A stretch of 42,241 nucleotides of DNA from Sandarakinorhabdus sp. (GTDB lineage: Bacteria; Pseudomonadota; Alphaproteobacteria; Sphingomonadales; Sphingomonadaceae): NCBI GenBank assembly GCA_020693225.1, contig JAIMJL010000011.1, forward strand, positions 1 through 42,241. Reading direction: 5' to 3'. A program made the position numbers and the translations under genes. The notes under the pieces are model-generated. The model made no database searches and was not told the DNA's origin. It worked only from the letters and a program-made list of their open reading frames with translations. This document shows, piece after piece, positions 42,104 to 42,241 of this stretch; the stretch's first letter is position 1; each line of letters begins with the position of its first letter.

Positions 42104-42241
42104 GCCCATTCCCCTCATCTGTCGGCCAGCCCCTTGCCGCCCGAATCACGGCCCTGCGGCCATATTGCAAACAACTCACAAAAGCCCCGCAGGCTCAAGC
42201 CCCCAAACACACATCCCGCTTTCCGCCGCCCGCTCGAAAGC

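Overview
The window reads as chromosomal DNA of a sphingomonad-type alphaproteobacterium (order Sphingomonadales). The GC content is high and codon use is strongly GC-biased at third positions. It carries GcrA, a CckA-like hybrid kinase, a DUF1491 protein, a PEPxxWA-CTERM protein, a large TonB-dependent receptor of the type sphingomonads carry in many copies, and the alphaproteobacterial order hemE / PPSR / maf / aroE / coaE / dnaQ. I see no plasmid, prophage, insertion sequence, CRISPR array, rRNA or tRNA.

Layout. 1-5.8 kb: the 5' 987 codons of a TonB-dependent receptor, a small exported protein, an exported SAM-methyltransferase-like protein, a small membrane ORF and a SleB-type cell wall hydrolase. 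5.9-10.9 kb: two compact minus-strand units, hpf-ptsN-DUF1491 and PPSR-maf-aroE-coaE-dnaQ, mostly with 4-nt stop/start overlaps. 10.91-11.31 kb: a 397-bp gap with four near-consensus DnaA boxes, an AT-rich stretch and three clustered GANTC sites. It lies between PPSR and hemE, the position of the Caulobacter/Rickettsia replication origin, so I call it chromosomal oriC. 11.3-17.6 kb: hemE, gcrA (convergent), an orphan ABC-2 permease, argD-argF, hslO and an exported small protein. 17.7-21.8 kb: a minus-strand unit of phospholipase D-like protein, murI, thioesterase and 3-hydroxyisobutyryl-CoA hydrolase. 21.9-26.2 kb: a Rieske oxygenase coupled to a phytoene-dehydrogenase-like FAD enzyme, then mgtE. 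26.3-32.5 kb: minus-strand dapA, smpB, DUF2062, a sensorless CckA-like hybrid kinase, recA, carD and a DUF2807 protein. 32.5-39.7 kb: lytic transglycosylase, SIMPL protein, methyltransferase, M28 peptidase, M19 dipeptidase and a lipoprotein methyltransferase. 39.7-42.2 kb: an unknown ORF, an HNH nuclease, a Thivi_2564-type small membrane protein and a PEPxxWA-CTERM protein.

Functional themes. Replication and cell-cycle control are concentrated here: oriC, gcrA and a CckA-like kinase lie within 20 kb, with GANTC (CcrM-type) sites inside the origin. Most other genes are housekeeping: haem, arginine, lysine/peptidoglycan, shikimate and CoA biosynthesis, proofreading, ribosome hibernation and rescue.

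Between genes there are two dispersed palindromic repeat families. The first is a 104-111 bp two-hairpin element in three copies (17.6, 24.7 and 40.9 kb), with compensatory base changes in one stem. The second is a REP-like palindrome family, including a perfect 39-bp inverted pair between argF and hslO. The least explained items are these repeats, the sensorless kinase, the exported methyltransferase-like proteins, the Rieske/FAD pair and the HNH nuclease with its partner ORF and GATC palindrome.
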